Origin: Sulfurimonas sp. HSL1-2
GTDB taxonomy: Bacteria > Campylobacterota > Campylobacteria > Campylobacterales > Sulfurimonadaceae
Length of the DNA: 64,000 nt
Assembly: GCF_039645565.1 (NCBI RefSeq)
Contig: NZ_CP147914.1
Location: forward strand, 1,981,573 to 2,045,572
Reading direction: 5' to 3'
Numbering within the stretch: position 1 is the stretch's first letter; each line of letters begins with the position of its first letter. The position numbers and the translations under genes are program-made. The notes beneath the pieces were generated by a model. It had not been told where the DNA came from, ran no database searches, and saw only the letters and a list, made by a program, of their open reading frames with translations. This document shows, piece after piece, positions 43,895-53,062 of this stretch.

Positions 43895-46050
43895 GAACCA
43901 TCCAGTACATCGCTGAGTTTATAGTTCACCTCCGTGCCGCCGATCGGACGGAGCTCAACGGTAAAATAGACATACTTCTCGAGCACCGAATCGGTCTGGG
44001 CATTGGTCAGGATCGGCCGGTTGTTCTCGACGTAGCGCATCCCGAACTTCCAGCAGCGCTTCGTATAGTCAAAGCCGATCTCGGAGAGCTTCTTCGTATT
44101 CGTCTCCAGATCATAAGCATAGCGCCCGAAATAGCGGTAGTGGTCATTATAGCGGTAGACGGCATCAAACGTCAGGTAATTGACCCGGCTGGTGCCGTTA
44201 GCATCGGGCTGGTCTTCATAGAGGTCCGTCACACCGACGTTGAACGCATCATCGCTGTAGCGGATGCCGTTGAGCGTCTTGGAGACGCGGTGGTAATCAT
44301 AGTTGTAAAAAACATCGGAGTAGAGCGAGAGTTCCGGCGTCAGCTGCCAGTCCAGCTCGTTCTCCAGCTCACTGAGCTGATCCTGGTAACGGTCAAAGGA
44401 GAAGCGCTGCGAGATGCGGTGGTAGAGAACCTGCTCCCCCTCGTCATTGACGAAGAACTGGCTGAATTTGAGGTCCAGCGCCTCTTCGATCTCGTTGACG
44501 GCGTAGAAATCGCACTCGGGGTAGAGCGCTGCATCACTCCCGGTGCAGAGCGACTGCTGGGTCTCATAATAGCCCGCCGCGTCATCGACGCCGGCCTTGG
44601 TATAGGCAAGGTCCAGCCCCGCGGTGTGGCTGAATCCGTCGAACGCCTTCGTCACCTGCGTGCCCGCATCGAAGACGTGGTAGATCCGGCCGAAGAGCCC
44701 CGTTTCGTACATCCCGCCCGTCGTGATCGCCGATACGCTCGTCGGTTCGTTCCCGAAGGTGATGTATTTCCCGTTGAGACGGGCACTGTAGGAGAGCAGC
44801 AGGTAATCCTCCAGCGCGGAGGTCTGCAGCGTGACCGGAAGGTCCACTTCCCCCTCGACCGCACGCATCCCCGTTTCGCGGAAAATATTGTTCCCGCGGA
44901 GATTGAAGGTGTAGTAAACGTGTTCGTCCAGGAAGGTGTCGATATAGCGGTGGTAGCGCAGGATCGGCAGGTTCTGCGGCGTGTCGGCGTTGCTCTTTTT
45001 GTTCAGGTCGAGGTAGTAGCGCAGGTTCATACCGTAGTAGGCATTCTCCTCGTTGTAGAAGAGGTTAACCCGGGAAAGCACCTGGTTTGACGTCGCGTAG
45101 TTGACGGTATCGTTGGATGAGAGGTTGATATAGTCGATATCGTTCATCCACTTGATATCGGCATAGAGCCCCGACTGTCCGTGAAGGTCCAGGCCGAGCC
45201 AGCGCTGCAGCACCGCCGTGTTGGTATAGAAAAAGTCGAAACCGTAATGGTTCGAGTTGGCCAGGTCGTAGGTATCGACATAGGAGGATTTCTCCTGGAA
45301 GTAGCCCGCGTTTAACGACCCCTTGGAGACGTTCGAATCGACAAAACGGAACTTCCCGTAAAGCCCCTCGCCCCGCTCCGTGCGGATCTGCGGCCGCAGT
45401 TCCACGTCCCAGGAGGGGTCGATGGCGATGTAGACGGGCTGTTCGACGAAGAAACCTTCCGTACTGGAGACCCCGAAAGACGGGACCAACAGACCGCTGC
45501 GCCGACGGTTGTCCAGCGAGTAGCCGAAATAGGGAAAGTAGAAGACGGGGATGCCGTAGATCTTCAGGTAGGCGTTATAGACGTTCATCCAGCGCGATTC
45601 GCTGTCGAAATCGGCGCTGGAGAAGTAAAGCACCCAGAACGGGTCGTTGGGGTCGCACCCCGACACCATCCCCTTCTCTACCGTGAAGTCCTTGTCTTCC
45701 GCGCCCGAACGCGAGGAGCTCATCCAGACATTCGTATGGCGGTCGAGCATAAAAAACGGGGAGAACTCCCGGCTCTTCGTGGCGACATCGAGCTTGGCGT
45801 AGTCCCCCATCGCGAAATAGTCCGACCCCTGCATCGCAACGATATTGCCGAAGAGTTCCAGCGTGCTGCTGTTGCGGTCGAAGTAGGCCTCGTTGGCACT
45901 GAGGTAGTAGCTTTTGTAGAGGACAAGCACATCCCCGCTGGCATGGACGACGCTCTGGTTCGAATCGAGCCGGGTTGCAAAAAATTCAATCTGGTTTTCC
46001 GCCCGCAGCGCGGTCAACACAAGCGTAAGAAGGAGAAAGAGCCTAAGCAT
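43891..46050 (-). CDS. lptD: LPS-assembly outer-membrane protein LptD
   Basis: 719 residues. Signal MLRLFLLLTLVLTALRA, an N-terminal OstA/LptA-like jellyroll domain (IEFFATRLDSNQSVVHASGD and YYLSANEAYFDRNSS), then a long beta-barrel with alternating aromatic strands (FPYFGYSLDNRRRSGLLVPS is the usual LptD junction). Inserts LPS in the outer leaflet with LptE. Start at ATG 46050 where the signal begins; an in-frame extension to 46143 is the shadow of the RDD gene, which it overlaps by 8 bp. Confidence 0.93.
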   Translation of the reverse strand: MLRLFLLLTLVLTALRAENQIEFFATRLDSNQSVVHASGDVLVLYKSYYLSANEAYFDRNSSTLELFGNIVAMQGSDYFAMGDYAKLDVATKSREFSPFFMLDRHTNVWMSSSRSGAEDKDFTVEKGMVSGCDPNDPFWVLYFSSADFDSESRWMNVYNAYLKIYGIPVFYFPYFGYSLDNRRRSGLLVPSFGVSSTEGFFVEQPVYIAIDPSWDVELRPQIRTERGEGLYGKFRFVDSNVSKGSLNAGYFQEKSSYVDTYDLANSNHYGFDFFYTNTAVLQRWLGLDLHGQSGLYADIKWMNDIDYINLSSNDTVNYATSNQVLSRVNLFYNEENAYYGMNLRYYLDLNKKSNADTPQNLPILRYHRYIDTFLDEHVYYTFNLRGNNIFRETGMRAVEGEVDLPVTLQTSALEDYLLLSYSARLNGKYITFGNEPTSVSAITTGGMYETGLFGRIYHVFDAGTQVTKAFDGFSHTAGLDLAYTKAGVDDAAGYYETQQSLCTGSDAALYPECDFYAVNEIEEALDLKFSQFFVNDEGEQVLYHRISQRFSFDRYQDQLSELENELDWQLTPELSLYSDVFYNYDYHRVSKTLNGIRYSDDAFNVGVTDLYEDQPDANGTSRVNYLTFDAVYRYNDHYRYFGRYAYDLETNTKKLSEIGFDYTKRCWKFGMRYVENNRPILTNAQTDSVLEKYVYFTVELRPIGGTEVNYKLSDVLDGS

Positions 46051-46492
46051 CGACAACGACGGTGCGGGCGGTGCGATCATGCCACGCCTGGTTGTTGGGG
46101 TCGAACATCGCCCAGATAAAGCCGAGGTAGAAGATGATTTCACTCAGGATGCGGAAGACGGCGCGGTTGAATGCCGGCAGCCAGCCCGGGACCCCGCCGT
46201 CCTCCACGGCCACGACACGGATGCGCATCGCCATCTTCCCCAGCGTCGCCCCGTAAAGGGCGACGAAGAGCGTCTGGTAGAAGACCTTCATCCCCAGGTA
46301 CTCCAGGGCGTAGGCGTTGGTGACAAACAGGAACGTCTCCATATCTTCCGCCTTGGAGATCGGACCCCAGAGCATGATCGTGAACAGCAGGCTCAGCAGG
46401 AGCTCGTCGATCAGAAACGCCACGGCACGCTTCGGGATGGAAGCCAGGTGCAGTTCGTACCGGTGCAGCAGCGTTTCGATCGTCTCGTTCAC
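46043..46492 (-). CDS. RDD family membrane protein
   Basis: 149 residues with three hydrophobic segments. RDD-family marks: KRAVAFLIDELLLSLLFTIM (Arg and Asp in the first helix), GATLGKMAMRIRVVAVEDGG and NRAVFRILSEIIF, ending with NNQAWHDRTARTVVV. Function of the family is not settled; transport has been proposed. It lies 3 bp after purD and overlaps lptD. Confidence 0.9.
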   Translation of the reverse strand: MNETIETLLHRYELHLASIPKRAVAFLIDELLLSLLFTIMLWGPISKAEDMETFLFVTNAYALEYLGMKVFYQTLFVALYGATLGKMAMRIRVVAVEDGGVPGWLPAFNRAVFRILSEIIFYLGFIWAMFDPNNQAWHDRTARTVVVDA

Positions 46493-46495
46493 GGG

Positions 46496-47761
46496 TCAGA
46501 GGGCCTGGTATGCGATATCGGTGCGCAGTTTTTTGCCGGCGAAGTGGACCTGGCCGCAGAGCAGGTAGGCGCGGTCGCGGGCCTCGCGGATGCTTGCCCC
46601 CGTCCCGACACAGACGAGGACGCGCCCGCCTGTCGCAAAGAGCTTGCCGTCCTCTTCGCTGACACCGGCATAGGCGATGTGCGAATGCTCTGCCAGCTCC
46701 GTATGCACGATCTCGTCGACGACGATCTCCGCCGGCTCGCTGCTGCTGTAGGGGTAGTCGCGGCTCGCCATGACGACGCCGACGGCGTATTCGTTCTTGA
46801 ACTTCACATCCAGGGTATCGAGCTGCTTCGTCGCGGCTTTGTAGAAGAGTTCGCTTGCCGGGGAGCTCAGCAGCGGCATCAGGATCTCGCACTCCGGGTC
46901 GCCGAAACGGACGTTGAACTCCAGGGTGATCGGTTCGCCGTTCACGATCATCAGGCCGATGAAGAGGACCCCCTCGAAGGGCGCCCCCTCCGCTTGCATC
47001 CCGTCGAGCGTCGGGCGGACGATGCGTTCCTTGACCTTCTCGTAGATTTCGTCGTTGACGAGCGGAGTCGGCGCGTAGGCACCCATCCCGCCCGTGTTCG
47101 GCCCCTGGTCGCCGTCAAGGAGACGCTTGTGGTCCTGCGCCGCCTGCAGGAGGATGAAGTCCTCCCCGTCACAGATGGCAAACATGGAGAGTTCGTAGCC
47201 GTCGAGGAACTCCTCGATAACGACCTTCTTCCCCGCGTCGCCGAAGGCCTTTCCGCTGAGCATCTCCGAGGCCGCTTTTTTCGCCTCGTCGTGGGTCGCT
47301 GCGATGATGACGCCCTTGCCCGCGCAGAGGCCGTCGGCTTTGACGACGACCGGCGTCGGCAGGGTCTCGATGAACTTGAAAGCCGTCTCGATATGGCCCG
47401 TTTCGATGTAGCGTGCCGTCGGGATGCCGTACTTGGCAAGGAAGTTCTTCATATAGACCTTGGAGCCCTCGAGCTGCGCCGCCGCCTTGGAGGGGCCGAA
47501 GATCGTCAGCCCCTTCGCCTTGAAGATGTCGACGACGCCTTCGGTGAGCGGCGCTTCCGGCCCGACGATGGTCAGCTCGATACTGTTCGCAATCGCAAAA
47601 TCCGCCAGCGCGTCGTAATCCTTGATCGCGACGTTCTCGCCCAGCATCGGCGTCGCCCCGTTGCCCGGTGCGAAATAGAGTTTCTCAACCGCTTCGTCCT
47701 GCGCCAGGACACGCCCGATCGCAAATTCGCGTCCGCCGCTGCCGATTACCATTACATTCAT
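46496..47761 (-). CDS. purD: Phosphoribosylamine-glycine ligase
   Basis: 421 residues. Second step of purine synthesis, joining glycine to phosphoribosylamine with ATP. N-terminal [20 protein letters not shown], then [18 protein letters not shown]-grasp [49 protein letters not shown]. Start at ATG 47761. Upstream is a 324-bp non-coding stretch with strong hairpins; downstream the RDD and lptD genes follow on the same strand. Confidence 0.97.
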   Translation of the reverse strand: MNVMVIGSGGREFAIGRVLAQDEAVEKLYFAPGNGATPMLGENVAIKDYDALADFAIANSIELTIVGPEAPLTEGVVDIFKAKGLTIFGPSKAAAQLEGSKVYMKNFLAKYGIPTARYIETGHIETAFKFIETLPTPVVVKADGLCAGKGVIIAATHDEAKKAASEMLSGKAFGDAGKKVVIEEFLDGYELSMFAICDGEDFILLQAAQDHKRLLDGDQGPNTGGMGAYAPTPLVNDEIYEKVKERIVRPTLDGMQAEGAPFEGVLFIGLMIVNGEPITLEFNVRFGDPECEILMPLLSSPASELFYKAATKQLDTLDVKFKNEYAVGVVMASRDYPYSSSEPAEIVVDEIVHTELAEHSHIAYAGVSEEDGKLFATGGRVLVCVGTGASIREARDRAYLLCGQVHFAGKKLRTDIAYQAL

Positions 47762-48085
47762 ATTCTGCCGATCCTTATCTGTCTGTTTTCATTCAAAAAG
47801 ACGGCATCTTCTTGAATGAGAACGGAGAGAGAAACCCGAGTGGCCGTTCCGCAAGATAGCTTTGGTTCTCAAAGCCAAAAAAATACGGATTGAGCGCTTC
47901 ATCAGGCGGCGGTCTCTCGGGCTTGCGCCCTCCAGCGAGATCACCGGCACACAAAAGCGACTACCCCATCCATAGTATAGATATGTAGAACCCCCTGAAA
48001 TGCGAGAGCTCGCACCACCCAGGCTGCTAGTCAAATTATAGCCGATACGCCATAAAGAGGGGCTAAAAAACGGGAGGTGATTTCC
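47762..48085 (-). other. 324-bp non-coding region between trpA and purD with several hairpins
   Basis: No convincing gene. Leftward towards purD it holds a TGCGAG/CTCGCA inverted repeat (48001-48014), a GGGC/GCCC hairpin (47919-47930), a GCTTTG/CAAAGC hairpin with loop AGAAC (47859-47875), and, 28 nt before the purD start, a 12-bp hairpin at 47790-47818 (arms CATTCAAGAAGA/TCTTTTTGAATG with one G-T pair, loop TGCCG). An 81-codon leftward frame covers most of it but is rich in Arg/Ser and has no ribosome site. It could be a long purD leader, a small RNA or a decayed repeat. Confidence 0.5.
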
Positions 48086-48086
48086 C
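48065..48086 (-). terminator. Probable short terminator of trpA
   Basis: Leftward GGGA ... TCCC (4 bp, loop AATCACC), one G, then TTTTTT, beginning at the trpA stop codon. The stem is short. Confidence 0.45.
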
Positions 48087-48829
48087 TATTCGTTGATGCG
48101 GGTTTTGATCGTTTTCGCGATCGCACAGCAGTGGTTGATCTTTTCGGAAAAAGAGAGGTCCTCGCGCAGCAGCACGTTGATAAACGCAGAACCGACGATG
48201 ACGCCGTCGACGCCCTCCGCCTTCGCCTTTGCCGTCTGCTCGTTGACACCGAAACCGACGTAGACGGGGGTCTGCGTGTGGCGGCGGATCGAAGCGACGA
48301 CCCCGCCGAGATCTTCGCTCTTGCCCGCCCCAGTAATCCCGGCGTAGGCGACAAGGTAGATGAACTTCTGTGCCGAACCGACGACCGTTTTGATCCGTTC
48401 GTCCGTATCCGTCGGCGCGACGAAGGCGATGTTGCTGATGCGGTGTTTGGCGAAGGCGTCGGCATAGAGGACAGCCTCTTCATGCGGCAGGTCCGGGACG
48501 ATCAGGCCGGTGACGCCCAGATCGTTCGCCTCGCGCAGGACGTTCTCCATCCCGAACTGGTAGAAGGGGTTGAAATAGCCCATCCAGAGGGTATCGACAC
48601 GGGGTGCCACGGCCCGGGAAACGTCCAGGACGTCTTTGAAACGGAAACCGTTCTCCAGCGCGACGTAGTTCGCCGCCTCGATCACCGGTCCGTCGGCGAC
48701 GGGATCAGAAAAGGGGATACCCAGTTCGAGCGAATCGACACCGTTCTCTCCCAGGGAGAGTGCAAGGTCGATCGTAAAATCTTTATCGGGATAGCCCGTC
48801 GTAATGTAGCCCACCAGTTGTTTTTCCAC
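48086..48829 (-). CDS. trpA: Tryptophan synthase alpha chain
   Basis: 247 residues. Cleaves indole-3-glycerol phosphate; the indole passes to TrpB. Catalytic Glu in SLELGIPFSDPVADGPVIE and catalytic Asp in GLIVPDLPHEEA; phosphate loop in VGFGVNEQTAKAKAEG-VDGVIVGSAF. GTG start at 48829 with AAAAGGG 7 nt upstream. No trpB or other trp gene is adjacent, so the pathway genes are scattered in this genome. Confidence 0.96.
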   Translation of the reverse strand: MEKQLVGYITTGYPDKDFTIDLALSLGENGVDSLELGIPFSDPVADGPVIEAANYVALENGFRFKDVLDVSRAVAPRVDTLWMGYFNPFYQFGMENVLREANDLGVTGLIVPDLPHEEAVLYADAFAKHRISNIAFVAPTDTDERIKTVVGSAQKFIYLVAYAGITGAGKSEDLGGVVASIRRHTQTPVYVGFGVNEQTAKAKAEGVDGVIVGSAFINVLLREDLSFSEKINHCCAIAKTIKTRINE

Positions 48830-49003
48830 CGATTACCCTTTTGCCGTATCGCCCGTACCCGGGCGCTTGCGCCCCCTGCAACGGGGCGGCGGCCTGCCAT
48901 ATTTATCCGCAATTGTAGCATTTTTGGATAAAATCGCTCTCAATTGACTAGGGCACCGGAGAGGGGAATCCCCCCTATTCCGGCATGCCCGCAGGAGCAA
49001 TCA

Positions 49004-49795
49004 ATGGCCAAAAAGCTGAGCGTCGGTGCCATCCGGAATGCCAAAGGCGGTACCCCGCTGATGATGATCACCGCGTATGACGCCCTCTTCGCACGCCTCT
49101 TCGACCCCATCGCCGACATTCTGCTGGTGGGGGATTCGCTCAACATGAGTTTCGCCGGGAAACCGGATACACTGAGCGCCACGCTCGAACAGATGATTTA
49201 CCACACCCAAGCCGTCTGCAGCGGGGCGCCGGGCACCTTCGTCATCTGCGATATGCCGTTTGGCACCTATACGACGGCCGAAAAGGCCCTGGAGAACGCC
49301 ATCGCCGTCTACCAGCAGAGCGGTGCCGACGCGGTCAAGATTGAAGGGGGCCGGGACAAAGCCGGTATCATCGCCCACCTCACGGCCAACGGCATCGCCG
49401 TCTGCGGCCACATCGGCCTGCTGCCGCAGGCGGTCCGCGGCGAGGGGGGCTACAAGGTCAAGGGCAAAGACGAGGCAAATGCCCTCTCCCTGATCGAGGA
49501 CGCCAAAGCCGTCGAAGCGGCCGGGGCGTTCTGTATGGTCGTCGAAGGGGTCAAAGCCGAGGTCGCGACGCGGATCGCGGAAGCCGTATCGGTCCCGGTC
49601 ATCGGTATCGGTGCGGGCAGCGGCGTCGACGGGCAGGTGCTCGTCTTCTCCGATATGCTCGGCCTCTATGAGCCCTTCGTACCGAAATTCGTCAAGCAGT
49701 ACATGCAGGGTGCCGATGCGGTCAAAGCGGCGGTCACGCAGTACAAGGAAGAGGTCGCGGCGCGCACCTTCCCGGCAGAGGAGCATACGTATTGA
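49004..49795 (+). CDS. panB: 3-methyl-2-oxobutanoate hydroxymethyltransferase
   Basis: 263 residues. First committed step of pantothenate/coenzyme A synthesis, moving a hydroxymethyl group from methylene-tetrahydrofolate. Motifs: MITAYDALFARLFD, ILLVGDSLNMSFAG, FVICDMPFGTY, VKIEGG (metal and substrate ligands), VCGHIGLLPQAV and VIGIGAGSGVDGQVLVFSDM. ATG at 49004 with AGGAG 8 nt upstream; the in-frame extension to 48944 is not protein-like. Its stop overlaps the next start (TTGA). Confidence 0.97.
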   Translation: MAKKLSVGAIRNAKGGTPLMMITAYDALFARLFDPIADILLVGDSLNMSFAGKPDTLSATLEQMIYHTQAVCSGAPGTFVICDMPFGTYTTAEKALENAIAVYQQSGADAVKIEGGRDKAGIIAHLTANGIAVCGHIGLLPQAVRGEGGYKVKGKDEANALSLIEDAKAVEAAGAFCMVVEGVKAEVATRIAEAVSVPVIGIGAGSGVDGQVLVFSDMLGLYEPFVPKFVKQYMQGADAVKAAVTQYKEEVAARTFPAEEHTY

Positions 49796-49998
49796 TCCCT
49801 CAAACTGTGTCTGTACTCATCTTGGGGGTACTGGCCTCCGGCTGCTCCAATGAAATGCGCTACGACATGGCGCATGACATCGCCAAACAGAACTGCCGCA
49901 ATATCACCAGCCCCGATGAGCGGCGCGCTTGCGAGGCGCAGCACGACCAGCCCTATCAAGAGTACAAAGCTGCGGAACAATATCCGGAGGGACAGTAA
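49792..49998 (+). CDS. Small lipoprotein between panB and ruvB
   Basis: 68 residues. Lipoprotein signal [16 protein letters not shown], then a Cys-bearing polar tail ([18 protein letters not shown] and [11 protein letters not shown]). The start is TTG at 49792, overlapping the panB stop, with GAGGAG 8 nt upstream; no ATG would keep the signal. Ends 2 bp before ruvB, so panB, this gene and ruvB are one unit. Function unknown. Confidence 0.72.
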   Translation: MIPQTVSVLILGVLASGCSNEMRYDMAHDIAKQNCRNITSPDERRACEAQHDQPYQEYKAAEQYPEGQ

Positions 49999-50000
49999 CG

Positions 50001-51011
50001 ATGGAACGTATCGTAGAGATCGAAAAATTCAGCGCCGAGGAGACGGTGGAGACTTCCCTGCGCCCCGAGGGGTGGAAGGATTACATCGGCCAGGAACAGA
50101 TCAAAAAGAATCTCGGCGTCTTCATCGAAGCGAGCAAAAAACGGGGCGAAGCCCTGGACCACACCCTTTTCTTCGGCCCTCCCGGGCTGGGGAAAACCAC
50201 CCTGGCGCTGATCATCGCCAACGAGATGGGCAGCAGCATCAAGGTCACCGCCGCCCCGATGATCGAAAAGAGCGGCGACCTGGCCGCCATCCTCACCAAC
50301 CTCGAGGAGGGGGACATCCTCTTTATCGACGAGATCCACCGCCTCTCCCCCGCCGTCGAGGAGATCCTCTACCCCAGTATGGAAGATTTCCGCCTCGACA
50401 TCATCATCGGCAGCGGCCCGGCGGCCCAGACGGTCAAGATCGACCTGCCCCGCTTCACCCTGATCGGGGCGACGACGCGGGCCGGGATGCTCTCGAACCC
50501 CCTGCGCGACCGCTTCGGCATGAACTTCCGTATGAACTTCTACCACCCCGAAGAGCTCGCACGCATCATCATGCAGGCGGCGGAAAAGCTGGGCAAGCCG
50601 ATCAAGCACGACGCCGCGCTGGAGATCGCCCGCCGCTCCCGGGGAACGCCGCGGATCGCCCTGCGGCTGCTGCGCCGGGTCCGGGACTTTGCCGACGTCG
50701 CCGATGAGACCACCATCACACATGAGCGCACCGCCTACGCCCTGAACGAGCTGGGCATCAACGCCCACGGCTTCGACGAGATGGACCTGCGGCTGCTGGA
50801 GCTGCTGGTCCAGGCCAAAGGACGGGCCATGGGGCTCAGTACCATCGCCGCGGCGCTCAGCGAGGATGAAGGGACCATAGAGGATGTCCTGGAGCCCTAC
50901 CTGCTCGCCAACGGCTACCTGGAGCGTACGGCCCGGGGGCGCGTCGCCACGCCCAAGTGCTACGATGTGCTCCGGCTCACCCCGCCCGCCGAACAGAGCG
51001 GGCTCTTCTAG
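50001..51011 (+). CDS. ruvB: Holliday junction branch migration ATPase RuvB
   Basis: 336 residues, full length. Hexameric motor that drives RuvA-bound Holliday junctions. [20 protein letters not shown], Walker [14 protein letters not shown], Walker [17 protein letters not shown], sensor [21 protein letters not shown], and the C-terminal winged helix with [23 protein letters not shown] at 50001 with GGAGGGA upstream; the extension to 49929 overlaps the lipoprotein gene in another frame. Confidence 0.98.
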   Translation: MERIVEIEKFSAEETVETSLRPEGWKDYIGQEQIKKNLGVFIEASKKRGEALDHTLFFGPPGLGKTTLALIIANEMGSSIKVTAAPMIEKSGDLAAILTNLEEGDILFIDEIHRLSPAVEEILYPSMEDFRLDIIIGSGPAAQTVKIDLPRFTLIGATTRAGMLSNPLRDRFGMNFRMNFYHPEELARIIMQAAEKLGKPIKHDAALEIARRSRGTPRIALRLLRRVRDFADVADETTITHERTAYALNELGINAHGFDEMDLRLLELLVQAKGRAMGLSTIAAALSEDEGTIEDVLEPYLLANGYLERTARGRVATPKCYDVLRLTPPAEQSGLF

Positions 51012-51020
51012 GATCGCGCC

Positions 51021-52073
51021 GTGAAGCCGCAGACGATCTTCGCCATCCTGCTCGCGGCATCGCTCTACTGGATGTACCTGCTCTACAGCCCCTACCTGAT
51101 GAGCATCCTTATCGCCTCCCTGCTCGCCGTTTCGACCTTCTCGTTCAAACGGCGGCTGCGGGAGTGGTCCGGATCGGTTCTCGCGGCGGCGGCCCTCTCG
51201 ACACTCGTGATGGCCCTGCTCTTCTTCGCACCGCTGGGCTACTTTCTCGCCAAGATCACCATCTACCTGCAGCACTTCGACCCTGCGAGCCTCGAATCGG
51301 TCATGGACTACCTGCAGGAGCTTGTAGAGCGTGCGCCGGGATTCTCCGGGCGCTCCAGGACCCACGTCTCGGACTTTATCACCTCGTACGACCCCGCCGA
51401 TCTGACGAAGAAAGCGCTCGCCTACGCCGGCACCATCGGCAGTATCAGCGCCTCTTTTGTCAAGAACGCGTTCATGATTATCGTCTTCTACTTCTTCGCG
51501 CACCTCTACGGCCAGCGGCTCGCAGCCTATTTCAAACATGTCATCAACCTCCCGCCCGATGATGCGGCCCTGCTGGGCTCGGAGGTCTCTTCGGTGATGA
51601 GTATCGTCTTCTACTCCATTCTGCTGACCGCGGCCCTGGAGGGGGCGCTGTTCGGGATCGCCGTCAGTTTTATGGGCTACAACGGTCTGCTTTTCGGCAT
51701 TCTGTTCGGATTCGCCTCGCTCATTCCCGTCGTCGGCGGCGCCCTGATGTGGGTCCCCTTCTCCCTCTACGAACTCTCCGTCGGCCATACGGGCAGCGCC
51801 GTTTTCATCGCACTCTATACGATCATCGTCATCTCCGTGATCGCGGACACCTTCATCAAACCGGTGATCATCAAGAGCATCGACAGCAAACTCTCCACGA
51901 CCGAGACCAAGCGCAACGAGCTCATCATCTTCTTTGCCATCATCGCCGGACTGACGAGCTTTGGGTTCTGGGGCATGATCCTCGGTCCCGCCATCACCGC
52001 CTTCTTCATGGCGCTGCTGACGCTGGTGGAACGCAAAAACGCGATCAGCGAACGGGCGACGGATATCAGTTGA
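51021..52073 (+). CDS. AI-2E family transporter (PerM-like permease)
   Basis: 350 residues with about eight hydrophobic helices and an amphipathic middle segment. Family pattern: SLIPVVGGALMWVPFSLYEL, then DTFIKPVIIKSI and FGFWGMILGPAITAFFMALL near the end. Members have been linked to autoinducer-2 or ion efflux; substrate unknown here. GTG start at 51021, 9 bp after ruvB. A TTAAGCG tandem repeat and a dispersed repeat follow its stop. Confidence 0.9.
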   Translation: MKPQTIFAILLAASLYWMYLLYSPYLMSILIASLLAVSTFSFKRRLREWSGSVLAAAALSTLVMALLFFAPLGYFLAKITIYLQHFDPASLESVMDYLQELVERAPGFSGRSRTHVSDFITSYDPADLTKKALAYAGTIGSISASFVKNAFMIIVFYFFAHLYGQRLAAYFKHVINLPPDDAALLGSEVSSVMSIVFYSILLTAALEGALFGIAVSFMGYNGLLFGILFGFASLIPVVGGALMWVPFSLYELSVGHTGSAVFIALYTIIVISVIADTFIKPVIIKSIDSKLSTTETKRNELIIFFAIIAGLTSFGFWGMILGPAITAFFMALLTLVERKNAISERATDIS

Positions 52074-52086
52074 ATAGCAGTCAGAG

Positions 52087-52114
52087 TTAAGCGTTAAGCG
52101 TTAAGCGTTAAGCG
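52087..52114. repeat. Tandem repeat, four copies of TTAAGCG
   Basis: Four exact 7-bp units in a row, 13 bp after the permease stop codon and just before dispersed element copy B. The copy number could vary by slippage. Confidence 0.95.
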
Positions 52115-52120
52115 CAGCCT

Positions 52121-52281
52121 GTGACAATCCGTCCATTCTGTCAAGGCCGAAACGATCATTTGCGTGTCAGCCGGATCACCGAGGAATAGAGTATCCCGAA
52201 AGCGGCAGCTTGTTGCCCTTTCTTTTTCCCGGTTCGGCTTTTTCTTTGTGCATGCAAAGAAAAAGGGGAACAAACAATTGC
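52121..52281. repeat. Dispersed intergenic element, copy B
   Basis: Second copy of the element at 30610-30771, again between convergent genes (permease and dUTPase) and ending 3 bp from the dUTPase stop. Begins TGACA ... TGTCA, keeps GTGTCAGCCGGATCACC and CCCGGTTCGGCTT, and ends with a perfect 11-bp hairpin at 52238-52265 (arms CTTTTTCTTTG/CAAAGAAAAAG, loop TGCATG). Relative to copy A, two base pairs in the stem differ and both changes are compensated on the other arm. The GGGGCA/TGCCCC hairpin of copy A is not preserved. Confidence 0.85.
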
Positions 52282-52284
52282 AAA

Positions 52285-52965
52285 TTACGCTGCCGGATAG
52301 GCACTTTCCAAAGAAGCATAAAGTTCCTCAGGCGTCATATCGCCTTTCTCTTCCCAAAGCCGCTTCATCACGACATTGTCCTCTTCCCCGTTCCAGACCT
52401 TGACGTAATGCCCCTCTTTGTAGCCGTGGTCCTGGCGGAACTGGTTGAGAATGTTCTTGCCGACGTAGAGGCGGTAGAGCGACGTGAGGTCGAGGTTGCT
52501 CATGCGGACCAGTTCGAAAAAGTCTGCGAGCAGTTTGGTCAGGTCGGGCTTGCTGTCGAGGGCGTCTTTCATCACCGACTCCACCTGGGCCATCACGAGC
52601 TTCTCGACGGCGAACCCTTCCGCTTCATCGTTGAGCATCTCGTAAAAAGGCATGATCGCGATCGCCTTCGCCGCGTCATCGAGGCTGCCGAGATCGCGCT
52701 GCTTGTACTCCTGCAGCACCAGGCTCATCACGAAGTGCCAGACGTCCACGACCTCGATCTGCAGGTTGGCCCAGTCCGGCTCGGCGGCGATGTTCTTCCA
52801 GTGCTTCCATGCGAACGAGTCGATCATCTCGGCGCACTCCATGTAGATACAGCGCTTCCAGTTGATCGCCTTGCCGTTCTTGGTCGTACCCGCTTCCCAG
52901 TCTGCTCCGTTCGTGGCATCGTTGAGCTGCTGTTGCAGCTGCAGCATCTGTAAAGCTCTGTTCAT
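52285..52965 (-). CDS. dut: Dimeric all-alpha dUTP diphosphatase
   Basis: 226 residues. MazG-related dimeric dUTPase like that of Campylobacter, which removes dUTP and supplies dUMP. Metal-binding acidic motifs: YMECAEMIDSFAWKHWKN and LQIEVVDVWHFVMSLVLQEY; later VGKNILNQFRQDHGYKEGHY matches the family. ATG at 52965 with GGAGCG 7 nt upstream; an ATG nine codons earlier is possible. Its 3' end abuts repeat copy B. Confidence 0.92.
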   Translation of the reverse strand: MNRALQMLQLQQQLNDATNGADWEAGTTKNGKAINWKRCIYMECAEMIDSFAWKHWKNIAAEPDWANLQIEVVDVWHFVMSLVLQEYKQRDLGSLDDAAKAIAIMPFYEMLNDEAEGFAVEKLVMAQVESVMKDALDSKPDLTKLLADFFELVRMSNLDLTSLYRLYVGKNILNQFRQDHGYKEGHYVKVWNGEEDNVVMKRLWEEKGDMTPEELYASLESAYPAA

Positions 52966-53062
52966 GGGTACGCTCCGTTTTTTTGTCGACATTTTACCGG
53001 GAATTGTATTCAGCCCCCCTTCCGTCCGGGGCCGTGAGGAAAAGACGAGTGTGCCGGTACGG

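Noticed and set aside
47789-48034. 81-codon leftward frame upstream of purD
   Set aside because: Arg/Ser-rich, no ribosome site, lies over several inverted repeats; more likely non-coding.
49956-51788. 610-codon frame antisense to ruvB and the permease gene
   Set aside because: Shadow frame rich in Arg, Glu, Gly and Asp; ruvB on the other strand is unmistakable.
52164-52403. Rightward frame over copy B running into the dUTPase gene
   Set aside because: Antisense to dUTPase and mostly repeat sequence; no ribosome site.
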